Source: Phallusia fumigata (Eukaryota; Chordata; Ascidiacea; Phlebobranchia; Ascidiidae). Taken from it: a DNA stretch of 64,000 nt. The notes beneath the pieces were generated by a model. It had not been told where the DNA came from, searched no databases, and saw only the letters and a program-made list of their open reading frames with translations. Below, piece after piece: positions 43,881 to 55,752 of the stretch; positions within the stretch are counted from its first letter, which is position 1, and each line of letters begins with the position of its first letter. The DNA lies in contig QXVZ01029387.1 in the NCBI GenBank assembly GCA_008931825.1, forward strand, positions 248,001 through 312,000. The letters run 5' to 3'. The position numbers and the translations under genes are program-made.

Positions 43881-46247
43881 ATGCTTTTTCAATATTTACA
43901 AGACGCCTTGGCATGGTTGGGACTGGCAGTTTTAGTTTACTTTCTGGTCAGGTTTTCGCTGAACTTTGTAAAAGCACTGCTGACCTACGGCAAATTACCA
44001 AAGGTTGACTTTGCAAAGTATGGAAAATGGTCGGGTAAGTATCTTGGCAATCAATAACCTAGTTATTTTTTCGCGGTGCCCAAAGGCATTTAAGTTCAAC
44101 TACTTTCTTGTGTACTAGTGGTTACAGGGGCTTCAGACGGCATTGGAAAGGAATTCGCCATTCAGGTAACCAAATAGGCTATTATTTGTTTTACTGTAGA
44201 TTACCCACATCATATCTTGTTTAATTTCAGTTGGCAGAATGTGGGCAAAACATAGTTTTGATCAGTAGAACAAAGGCCAAGCTTCAATCAGTTGCCTACG
44301 ACATAGGTAATATTTTTGTGTATTTTGTGGCCGATTTTTTTTCAACTTATCCGCGATGATCATGTCCGTCACATCAGTTCATTTTTTCCATGATTGCTGC
44401 TGCGTATTTCCCCTATTAATTGCTATTATTTAATATTTAGACAAACAAAGATTCATTGGTTTTTATTAAAGGTTCATGCTGTTGCAGTTGGGATTAGAAT
44501 AGCAAAAAAGTTAGTGGAGCTAATTTAAATAATCGATGAACGGAAATTTAGAATGTTTACCCTAGGGGCTTTTATTCTTTCTTAGCTTGAATCAAAAACT
44601 TTGACTGTGTCGTCGTACATGAAAACAAACCACACTAACGTTTTCAGAATCTAAATACGGGGTAAAGACAAAGCTGCTTGCAACGGATTTTAGCCATGGT
44701 GATGCTATCTACGATGAAATAGCAGACTTCATTGCCGGTTTGGATGTTGGTACCTTGGTAAACAACGTTGGTACAGGAACGCCCATTTCTCGATTTACTG
44801 AAGTGCCAAACCTGTCACAAGTTATCCGAAATACCGTTGAAGTCAATGTCATTTCAATTCTCAAGGTAATACTCTGTAAGCGGTCCCTTTGCAAACAACA
44901 AAAGGGATTCTGGCCCAAAAAACACGAAAAAATATCATTTGCGTGGGTCGACAAAGGGTTAAGTAACGCCTGAGCGATATTGCTTAAGCCGGTTCTGCCT
45001 AGTCAGGGGAAGCCGAAAGACAGAAACCTATTTCTCCCAACAGGTATGTTTTAGCTGAAATGTGTCTTTGGTTTCAAGTAACGCTCTTGAAGTTTTTTGC
45101 GTTTGCCCAAAACAATTGCATCTGAAGTATTTTAACCGCATTGTCAGTGTGCGTTGAACAGATTAAAACTATAGGTCGATGTTTTGGGCTTTTACGCTTA
45201 CTACGCACACATTCCAGCATGAATGCATTTTATCTGAATTTACTTAGATGACACAAATGATTTTGCCTGGAATGGTAAAAAGGCAGCGTGGACTTCTCAT
45301 CAACGTTTCGTCCGCTTCGTGTGTTGCCCCACTACCAATGCTGGCAGTGTACGGCGGCTCCAAAAGTTTTGTTGATTACTTCAGTCGGTGCATCAGCTAC
45401 GAATACGAGGACGATGGAATCAAGTCGGTGGTATGTAAAAGACCAGTCAGTTTTGTTATTGATAGCTGCCCGGGGAACAATCAAGAAATTCCCCAAGTTG
45501 AGTTTTTTGCCTTTTATTACGCAGTGCACAGTTAAGCGGGTGAACAGGTTCAATCTTTTAAGGTGGCATTAACTTGCAAACGTACGTTACTTGGAAATGG
45601 TCGTGCTACACAACCGCACTGTTAAAAATACATGATGTAAATGTCACACTTCCTAGAACTGCATTACAGACTCCGTTCGGAATAGAAGTAAGGAGAATGG
45701 CCATGAAACAACAACTTTGGCCTTGTCGGCATTTTTTAATTTCCGTCGTCCGACCAAAAGTACCGGCATCGTGTTTTTATCTAAATTTCAGTATGCATAT
45801 CAGTATGTCATATAATACATCAATAAACTAGTAACGAAAAGACTTATTAAGCGGAGGAATATTGCAACGAAACCGCTTTGTTGCGGAAGTGTTTACCACA
45901 TGTATCTATTTTTACAGAGTATTATACCCTATTTTGTATCATCCAATTTGACATTGAATGCCAAGCCAAGCTTTTGGTTGAGATCGGCTAAAGATTACGT
46001 TCGGAACTCATTAGCTGTGGTAGCAACCTCCGCCAGGTGGAGCCATGGATGTTGGCAGCATGATGTGCATGTAAGCCATACACTCGTCCCTTTATGATTC
46101 CACCGTTGGGGTTACTAATTATAGTTGCACAACAACGTTGCTTGTTTTTTATCCTTACAGGGTTGGATGGGCCGCCACCTACCTCTCAAGCTTCATACGA
46201 TGTCAATAGGCCTGATTTTGCAAAGAATCAAAAACAAACAAATGTAA
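43881..46247 (+). CDS. HSD17B12: Very-long-chain 3-oxoacyl-CoA reductase / 17-beta-HSD type 12-like SDR
   Basis: Seven exons: 43881-44034, 44119-44165, 44231-44306, 44648-44865, 45248-45430, 45918-46070, 46161-46247; phases close to 305 aa (human HSD17B12 is 312). An N-terminal membrane segment lies at about residues 12-32. The NADP(H)-binding loop is TGASDGIGKEFA, the structural motif NNVGTG, and catalytic residues S187 (INVSSAS), Y200 and K204 (YGGSK); then the family word PYFV. It should act in the endoplasmic reticulum membrane in fatty-acid elongation (second step) and perhaps on steroids. HSD17B3 and HSDL1 are close relatives and cannot be fully excluded. The C-terminus ends KNKQM without a KKxx retrieval signal. 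Confidence 0.88.
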
Positions 46248-46879
46248 ATCATTCTGTTTCAAAACCTCTAGGAAACAAGAGAACGCCAATTTTGCATGTA
46301 TATTTTAAGGTGTAACTTTTATTATTCCAAGCTGTAAGAGAGCTTCACATTGGCCTCTATTTTTTATGTTGCATTTGAAATAATGCAACCCAAAAGAGTT
46401 AACACAAAATCACTCGTAAAAAAATAGCAGAAGTGTATTCCGAAAAACGATGATATGTATAATATGTATAGCTTTTGCATGAAAAATGATGTCAAAAAGT
46501 ATTAATACTAAATGTATAATCGATAACAAGCTCAACCAGGCGAATGGGTTGTTAATAGGCAAAAAACGCATTTTAATACTTGACGTTGCATGTTTGCCGC
46601 AAAAGAGCCCGAACACTTCGTTTGCGGAAATAATTTTTGGCGTGATCATCTGTGAATGCATCGTATTGCGGAATTATCGGGTTTCGCTTGGACTTGAGGC
46701 TGTCTGTTTTGATGCAGTCGATCACAAATCTGAAGAAGTTTATTATTGATTTTTCTATCACATGCAAGTTACATTGACTGATTTATTTGCAAAATATTTC
46801 ACCAGCCCTATGTTACATAAAAGAGTTATATGGTCTTTTAAGCGGTCATCGCAACGCATAAAAACAGTTTTTGTAATTT

Positions 46880-48567
46880 TTATGATTTGTTACTGCACCT
46901 GGTTTCTTTCTTGGCAAGTTCATTAATTCCTGGTGTTGTTGGGGCTCTTTGTCGCTTGGAAAGTTTAAATGCCTGCATAGTGCTGGAAAGTAGTTCCCCC
47001 TGCAAATGCGAATAGGCAATAAATTCCCGCTTGTAAAACAATTCCTTGTGTACAATTGTTTTTCTACGTTGTAATTACTCGCCACATTACACTTGTACAT
47101 ATTCCTACTAAACGGTGTTCCACACAAATTTGTTTTGTCCATTGGTGCAATATTGAGCAAATTGTTTTTGGCAGTGTGCCAACACCACTAGTCACGTGAC
47201 TAAAAGCAGAAAATATCTTGTAAATCATTCCAACAACAAATATGTGTTCCTAATTGTTGTGCTTCACTTTTCAATTGATCAAGAGCAGGGCCGTGCAACA
47301 TAGGAGGCCTAACCTAAGCAAGGCCTAACAATTCCATTTATGTAGCCTAACTTGGTATTATTTAATGAAAATGGTACATTGGTCAGGAAGGTCGCATGAA
47401 TTTAGTTGTTTACAGCGTCATTAATTGTTTCTAGACGTTTTCAACTTCTCTTTAAAGATATGTCAACAAAGAAGACTTTACATAACTCACTAAAACCTTA
47501 CGCTTGTATAGGTCAATTGTGTGCAAATGCGTTTTTATCATAAGGTTTTTCATAAAATTTGCTACTAGTGACACGTATCATTTCATTGCGTGAGAGATGA
47601 ACACCTCGTTAGGTGGGAGTAGAGATGCACAACAACGAACATCAAAGGGTTTCAGATTATTGCAGGGTAACCTTTTTGAATTCAAAATTTCGATTCTAAT
47701 TCTATACATTTTGACAATTGTCAAAGATATCATTGCGAGTTAATAGGAAATCGATCTGTATTCCATGTTTTGCAACTATTTTACGGTTTAACATCAAACA
47801 AATACAATTTTGTAATCTCTTGTGGTTACTGAAATGGTTAAGTAAGCTAACATTGTTTCAGGTTTTTCACCGTTTGGCTTTAAAAAGGCTACTTTTTGAT
47901 TCAATTACCCAACAAAAAACGCACTTTTCGAATGAAATATTTTGGGATTTAAAATCGCTGACATAGGAAATTATAAACCTTATCTGAAGATAACGCTACG
48001 CATCGCCCAATAAGAGGTGGGCTATTGATGTGTGAACATTGTGAAAAAATATACTCACTTTTCCTGTTTGAGCTGCGCGCTTAAGCATATCCTGCACAGC
48101 AGGTTGTCGGAAGTACGATTGTGCATGTCGGTCGTTGAAAGCGTTGTAGGACGTTAACACACTGAAGTTTCCTGTGTGTTCTCTTACTCCATCCAGAATG
48201 AAATCTTGCCTGATATTTTGTGTTTACTTTTAGTTTTGCTTATTCAGTAAGAAGCCCAAGCGAACCTTGGGGATAAATTTTCCGGAACACTTAACAACTA
48301 TGGTTGCGAACTTCATTTTTGTCTTGTACAACAAAAAAAGCTACAAGTTTTATGGCACTATATTTGACATACGACAAAAATTTATGCAATAAAATTTGCT
48401 AAACAGGTTACTAACTTGCATAAACAAATGTCAAACCTTTTCATGCCGCGGTTTTTATTTTTGATGGCTGGTTTCTTTAAAAGCGTGTCCGACGAAACCA
48501 GAGGTGAGAGCTTTTTGTAGTGGGAATGTTTTTTTAATCGTTCTGTTTCTGTCAAACGTTTGCTCAT
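46880..48567 (-). CDS. Gene G: small basic protein of unknown function
   Basis: Three exons, 48567-48437, 48209-48059 and 46999-46880; phases (0/2, 2/0, 0/stop) close to 133 aa. The N-terminus is basic (MSKRLTETERLKKHSHYKKL). The middle exon is the conserved-looking core, with HTGNFSVLTSYNAFNDRHAQ then SYFRQPAVQDMLKRA. The tail is Lys/Arg rich. No signal peptide or membrane segment, so probably cytosolic, nuclear or ciliary. I do not recognise the family. The last intron is about 1.06 kb. It lies head to head with gene H, 765 bp between start codons. Confidence 0.7.
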
Positions 48568-49332
48568 ATTTTTGCAAGTTTAAGATGAAACGTCGTATAT
48601 TTATCTACTCTCAACAAAAGGCGATTCTGCGGAAAAACGAGAAGGTTAACAAAACAAGTATTCCTTTTTTCTCAAGCGATGTTAGCACACAACAAACGAA
48701 ACCTACTACTGGTATACATTTGACTGCTTGTAAGCTGTCACACCGTTGCAATGTTACCGCCTTAACTAAACATTACTCCCCCAATTGATACGCTTGTGCC
48801 TTTGTGATTTTTAGCACCTCAAGTGAGATCCCATAACTTGTCATTTACAAAGCAAGTAAAATCGCTTCACATCATTAAGTTTTAATTCGCTACTTAACCG
48901 ACTTCGCAAAGCATATTTATGATATGTTCCTTTATTGTTCCTGCTCCATCAAACATAATAATACATCGTCAAATTAAATGCTCTCATCACTGGTCCTGCT
49001 TGGCGGCCTCTGAATGACAATTTGGAATGTAATCCGACTGATACAAAGCGCCGCTCAGTCGTCCATTGTTTTCAACGGGAGTATGCAGGTTACTTGCCCT
49101 TTTCGGAGGTCACCCCAACAAAAACAAACCTTCAGCGACGCTACACGTCGCAGACAGTGAGGGTAGCGATAATTTGATACAGCGTTTGTGTCACTCGCCA
49201 ACACACTTCATTCAGCGTCCCGAAGACTTCGGGTATTGTGCGGTTTACGAGTTGGGCGTGTTTTTCAACTTTTGTTGCAAGTTAGATTCACAGCGCTGCT
49301 GTTTACAGTGTCAACTTGTGTCGAGCAAAACA

Positions 49333-51278
49333 ATGTATCCTTTGCACAAGTTTGTCCCCCTGCCGTTCGGGACCTACATGATGTACATCGATCACAACAA
49401 GAAACGGTAGCGTGAGAGTGTTTGTGTTGTGTACAGAGCTCATTCCAAAGTGTTTGCTGTTGTTTTTTAAGTGTGTCAAAGTAAAAATATGAATTTTGGC
49501 ACCGTATTAGCTATTTTAGGACACTGCAATATTGTGGCATGTTTCACGAGTGCAATATCCTTGTCAAGGTATATTTTTAGTCTATATTGTGCACTTGGTC
49601 ACTTGCAATTTCGTTGCAGGGTCAATGTTGAAACAATTCCTGCTGATATTAGACAATACAAAAAGAACGTAGTCAACGTTCCGTTGAGGAAACCTGACGC
49701 ATCAGCACCACGGTAAATGCGAAATAAACCAGTTACTTTTTATGCGTTTACAATTTAATTTTCACTTCCAAATTTTAGGAATTCTAAAACTAAATCAACA
49801 CAACAACCACGACACCAGTCAAGCAGTAAAACAGAATTGAAGCAAGACTCTATCGAACCCTCGTATCGGATGAGATACTTGCTTCATAATAACCAAGTGA
49901 TAACAGGTAACCTTTGGTGTTTCAAAGTGGTTAGGTGTAGCAACTCGAAGCCTAACAAAAATAACTGTGACATTTTGTTGTGCTCTTTAGAACAACCACC
50001 CCACGTCACTCTGGTGGACAACGTCACTGGCGCAAGCATCAAATCTTCAGCTCAGTGGCTGAAAGGTCGGCCGAAACGGTGGAAGGAGGTGATAAAGTTG
50101 CATCAAATTGAAAAGTAAGGAAAACTGTGTAAACTTCAATTTTTATTTGTTTGTTAAAAATTAAACATGGTGGATGGTTGCCAATCTCATGGTTTCATTT
50201 ATTAGTTTCAGTACCATAATAAAAAGTTTAATGGTAAACATAACTGCCAGAGAGCTTGTATATAGTGAAAACATTGTAAATAGAAAACCGGCAGAGGCTT
50301 CGTGCTGGACAAAAAAACCGGCAGAGGCTTCGAAGTTTTTTTGAAACGCATTGAGGTCTCCAGCTGTGATATTTTATTCAAGCTACTAAGTCTGTTTCTT
50401 GTGTTCCCAACATTAAATGTTTTTTTAAACACGTTTTAAATAAATACGCGGATTGTACAACCACTTTCTTTCAGCCCTGAGATGACGTGCACGGTTTCGA
50501 AAACACCACAGAGTAACTTGACAGTCGGAAGCAAACTACCAGCTATTCCAGAGTTGGAGCGGATCCCAACGAAAACCGTGGAAGCCCCCTCTGTGCCCCG
50601 GCGGGTTTTGGCGCAGCAAAGACTTGATCGCGAAATGCACCCTCATCTGCACATTCCAACCAGGCACTCCCGAGAAAAGCCTCTGATTGACGCTCGCGAA
50701 CGCGCTGCTAAGAAACGGCGAAGAAAGGTCGACAAGGTTATGCAAGTGGTCACAGATAAAGCGCGCCATGCGATCATCAAATCTTCTCTTTCCAACGACC
50801 AAACCCTTACAACAGCGACTGGAACAAAAACCAGTTTGCGGTTATTTGGACTGGAACCTGCAGCACCAATGTCGTCCAGCAACGCGAAACCGACCTCTCC
50901 AGACAACAAATCTTCTGGCAATGGCAAGTATAGTTTGTACCAGCTTCGTGTTTTAAAACAGTCACGACATTGAGTAAAATTTTAAAACTTTCAACCAGTA
51001 TCATTGTTTCCGAACAATACATCAGCTGCACCATCTTCATACGCACTTGCTCACAAACTTTATTTTTATTTTTGCTGTTAGATTGGAGGAAGAGCAACAA
51101 AGAAATGAAAACGCTTGATCCCGTGCCTTTTGAGGCAAAGGATTGGAACCCACGAGCGGAACAAACCGCTTTAAACCAGATTATCGTGGAAAGAATGAGC
51201 AACGCCGTCCCGTATCACTGGAAGGAAAAAAATCCCTCAGTGAGCCAACGAGGAAATCCAACGTATTACGTGTTGTGA
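49333..51278 (+). CDS. Gene H: basic protein of unknown function
   Basis: Six exons: 49333-49406, 49620-49712, 49779-49906, 49991-50114, 50475-50923, 51082-51278; phases close to 354 aa. Starts MYPLHKFVPLPFGTYMMY. Rich in Lys/Arg, Ser, Pro and Thr; exon 5 carries a strongly basic patch (RERAAKKRRRKV) that could be a nuclear localisation signal and is probably helical. The last exon is well formed (EAKDWNPRAEQTALNQII, ends PTYYVL). No catalytic domain, signal peptide or membrane segment is seen. The donor after exon 5 must be GC (G|gcaagt); the neighbouring gtatag site would bring an early stop in exon 6. Family not recognised. It shares an upstream region with gene G. Confidence 0.72.
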
Positions 51279-53267
51279 TGTTCGTCTACCACATGTTATT
51301 TTAGAAACTGTGCATGCTGTTATAATTGTCTTTTATCGTCGTCAAAAATGGTTAGTTTTAAACCAACACTTTTAAATTAAACCCTGATTGCAAACTGTTA
51401 TCAAAGCGAGTTGGTTTAATAGTAAAACTTTACACTTTGATAAAGATAAAGAGGTTTTCTCCTATTTTTCTTTAATGCACTGTCGCAATGTAACACTGTT
51501 TTCGTCAAGCTAGTCCTATCAGTTTGCCGCTCATCGATAACCAGAGCTCTCTATCTCGTTGGCAGGGAAGGATTTTATCAGTAAATCCACAACTGAAAGC
51601 AAGTGCTGCTGGGATAACATCTACACAAGGCACAAAAATTATAGTGTTTGAAAAGCGTGGTATTAGCATTTTGTCTAGCGATATACAATGAGACACCAGC
51701 ACGTCGTTATACGCAACATTTTATTGTTTTTTGCGATTAGTGGTGGATAAAAAAGGGATGATTCGAACCTCACAAATTCAAGCAAACTTATACGCTGTGA
51801 ACGTCAGTGGATATACAACGACAAGGTAGCCCGAAATATTGTCCATGAAAAGTCACTTAATTTAACAAAAACAATTGTATGTTCATGCACTTAATTTAAA
51901 GCGAAAACTGACTTTTCATTGGCCTAAACCTTCCAAACTTGCAAGTTATGAACTTTGAAAACAATGATTGCAAGATATGATTGTGGGTATTCTGAAATTA
52001 TAATACTGCCACTCAAGAATATTCTGACTTACTTCATACTCAACGGCAAGCATCTTATTTATAGCTAAACCTTACAAACGCTATTAAAACCGCTTGGTGG
52101 TTGCTACTATCGCAGGTTTCGCACCTCCATTCGTTGAGTAACAAGTTTTGCACCAAAATTTGAGTGGGAAACTCTGTTTCAACTATATTTCGGAAAAATA
52201 GCTCGGTGTCATGGATTCGAGTTGCTCAACCTATTGTAAGTCCATGCATAGATTTGTGTTTGGGTAAAAATTAAAGACAAGCAAGCTGCAGAATTAAACG
52301 TAGTATTATGCTTGCAAAATGTAGTTTCATATCAAGTCTAGCTTTTTTCCTTGAAAATGATTTGCTTTCTTGTTGCTTAGATCTGAGAAAAAGCGCACCA
52401 ACAACGTCTTGTCGATGCCGATCGTCTACCTCCCAAAAATTCAGTTTCAGCGATTGGGAAGTTCTTGTCTAAACCAATTTTATTTTCACCAAACCATGAT
52501 CGTCAAAATATGCCAGTAAATTATAGAATAACAGTTATGTATGAAAACTGTCACATTGCAATCGTTTGTAGATACTGTGCAAATAGCAAAACCGTCCAAA
52601 AACTTATGAATCAAACCCATGCTTAAGGAACATTACAAAAAGTACGCGATACATAATCTCTTGGCTGCAATCCGTGGCGGCATCTTCCCATCGAAGATGC
52701 AAATATTGTAATAAAACATCAGCCATGCAAATGACACTACTACACTTTTTCTGTTAATAGGTGCAGGAGCGCTAAAGCGAAGGCAACAAAATAAACCTTT
52801 AGGAAGTATGCTGAAACAACAAAGCATAATGAAAAGCGACAAGTAAAAGTCAAGCGATTGTTATCGACGCGTAAATAGCCCCGGGAAGCAAGTAGAATTT
52901 ATCAGCTGAATAACAAGCTAACCCGGTGCGGATAAACAGCAGCCATGTAATTTCAATATTAAAAAATTTCTAAAACGACAATAAATTACTATCAGTTAAT
53001 TAAAACTCGACTATAGTATACATAGTTTGTCAAAAATGGAGCATACATATGTTTCGTGCTGCGTAAGTACAAACCCTAAACGTTTTAAGCAGCAGCCAAA
53101 CTTGAAAGTTTTTTTGCCGTTTTTCGGAGGAACGCAATACACCACATAACTATTGCTTTTCACACAGCAAAATACAAGTTCAACAATACAGTAAAAATAA
53201 TAACGCCATGTACAGAAGGAATAGTGGAATATAATATAAAGCAGGCCACCGACAGCAAAAAGAAACA
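51279..53267. other. Convergent intergenic region, genes H and I
   Basis: 3' sides of gene H (plus) and gene I (minus). An ATTAAA near 51376 could serve gene H. No other gene or repeat was recognised. Confidence 0.35.
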
Positions 53268-55752
53268 TCAGTAATAAGGGTATGCGACGGGCGCTTGCAA
53301 CTGACAACTTTTTCGTGCCAACTGACAGTCAGAGCACATGCATGAATTCTCAATGTGGCCCGTTGGAAACTCGTAAATCGGCTCTGTGACCGAGCCGCAG
53401 GCAGTGACTTGTGAACTGTCTGCGGATGCCAGCGGTTGCGCTTGGGCCTTCCACGCGGTCGGTACGTCATAATTTTCCTCTCCGGTACATCCCTTAATGA
53501 CGGATGTCGAGTCCTCGACTTCGCTATCACAATGTTCCACCCTCTGATTAACCGTTTTCGAAAACCGAACCGTTTTTCGGCGACGAGATTCGGCACTTGG
53601 TGGAGTCAGGACCGTTTTTTGGCCGTTGCGGTAACGGAACGACCCGTACTTTTTGACATCACTTTTCGAAACATCTGTTTCGCAACTTAGGGTTTCGGCG
53701 CATGTGCTCTGGATGGCTTGAGCGAGCGGGGATGTGTTAACTTGTGGGTCCATGAACGATTCGTTTAGGGCGCCGTATCTCGATGAATGCCAAGTTCCGT
53801 TCGTCATGTCGAAAAGGCTTGTTGTATTTCCTTGAGTCGGGTAGCATGGATATTGTGCAAAGTTGTCGGCGGCGTGATACTGTTGAGGCAATTGTGGCCG
53901 AATCGAAAAGTCTTGACTTGCTGGAGTGTAAGGCATTGGCTGTAAAGTGGAAGGAATATAAAACCATCCGTTCTGTTGGTGCATGTCATCCTCATAAACA
54001 CTAGAAGGCGGGTACGCATATGCCCCGTACCCGTACGGGTCCTCCTGTGGGTATTCTTGCATAAAACCTTGTTGGCCGTACTCGTAACCAGGGTATTGTT
54101 CTTCGCCGGCAGAGTAAAGCGACATAACGCTGTCGTGATCGTCTGTGTAGCCATGTTGGGGTTGGGAGGGGTAGTTGTGCTGTAAATTTGGTGCTTGTGC
54201 TCCCCCACTGCCACTGGAGTATCCGCTGCTCATGCTTTCAGATCTCAAATGACGTTTACTGTTTACATTCGGGGCCTCATTCCAGTTACTTTGATACCTC
54301 GGGGTCTGTTGTTTATGCTGCTGTTGGGCTTTGCTTCGTCGGGGCCGGGACGGGGGGTTATTTTCATTACTGCACCCCCAATCTACGTTCGACGTTATTC
54401 CACTGTCCGTGCTTGAACTCTCCGTGCTTCGGTGGCGATCACGAGGAGAAAACGTTGTGGGATCTGACTGGCGGATATCTGCACCGCCTATGGACCAATC
54501 GTTAACGGGACCAATTGTGTTGTCCTGAAAAAAAAACAATGTTTACAGGAAATTAAAAAAGAGTAGATTACGCTTAAAAAGCTGGGCTTAAAAGAGTGCT
54601 CGCAAAACAAAAGTTCTATGACGTTAACGGTTGCCAAAAACATTGGGTATAAATACTTATAAACTATTGTTTTATAAACTTGTCAATGCAACTGTGTTGT
54701 AAGTTGTTTTGGTCTAAAGACACAGCGTTAGTTATTTCAACATATATGTCAACCCATTAATGAATTTTTCATCAAATAACTAACTGATAATCGAACAGGA
54801 AATCGGTAACTGACATTTGAGCATGACAAGAGAGTTCATATTTTGTTACCATTTACCTAACCTATCATTAGCCGCGTCAACTTACTTGAGACAAGTTGAT
54901 CGACGCCATCCGATCTGTAGCATCTCTGTATCGTTCCACGTTCGTGTTGACCTTGCTGACACTTGCAAGCTTTTCCTCAAGGTGATCCAGGGCGTTCATA
55001 CAAGACAACAATCTCTCACTGGCATTCGACACTTGACTGGTTGTCCGGCCGCTTTTTACATTGTTGCTTGTGAATGTTGAAAATGAGGCCGAACGTGGTA
55101 AACTTCGCGATCCTTTTACGGGAAAAACATCTTTGTTGTAACTTGTCGGTTGCATCGTCGCGCCCCTTGACATATTTCTGAGTTTGGGGGTGTTATTTCC
55201 ATTTTCCCTCAGGTAGTCACTGTCGGTTATGTCTTCGTTTATGTACAGATCAAATGCACCCGAATCTCTGAAGGAGTTGCGACGATCGTCAAAGGTTTTC
55301 TCATCAAATCTGTTTTGCTGAAAGTCGTTTCGCATAGATTGACCTGTTCTCATACGTTGAGGGTTCATCAGAGACTGTGTTCGGCCGATCGGCTTTGACG
55401 AGTTATCTGAAATTGTCCTTTCCATGCTATCCTCAAATTCACAGTTGTTTCTTCCATTTGAAAAATCTTCTTGGAAGTCTTGGAAATCATCCCAAGCTTC
55501 AATTCGATTTCTTCCGCCAGGAGGAAGTGACATTGAGCGCTTGCCCATCTGTGATGGTCCTCGTTTCGTTGAAAATCTGTCACTTAACCTTCCGCGGTTG
55601 AGATGGTCAACACTTCCGAACCTTTTTCTACTTTTTTCCAAGTTTGTTCGGTAGTTGACAGGGGTATCTCTGTCAATCCAGTTACTTGTGTCGCGTTTTT
55701 TCACTCCCAGGAAGGAGCGCATTGCTTTTCGCATATTTTTTGGCGGTTTCAT
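53268..55752 (-). CDS. Gene I: long, largely disordered Ser/Gln/Tyr/Pro-rich protein
   Basis: Two exons, 55752-54886 and 54524-53268, joined in phase 0 (CAA|gtaagt ... ttttcag|GAC), give 707 aa. The ATG (MKPPKNMRKAMRSF) is preceded in frame by a stop at the TAA near 55797, which fixes the start unless there is a spliced leader. The N-terminus is basic, then Arg/Ser/Asn-rich, with a short likely helix (ASERLLSCMNALDHLEEKL). The second exon is low complexity: Ser-Gly (SGYSSGSGG), a Gln/Tyr/Pro/Gly stretch of about 100 residues, RRRKTVRF, and a C-terminus with CMCSDCQLARKSC. No known domain is recognised. A scaffold or cytoskeletal/junction protein is possible but is only a guess. The 1257-nt exon is far longer than the usual exons here. 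Confidence 0.75.
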
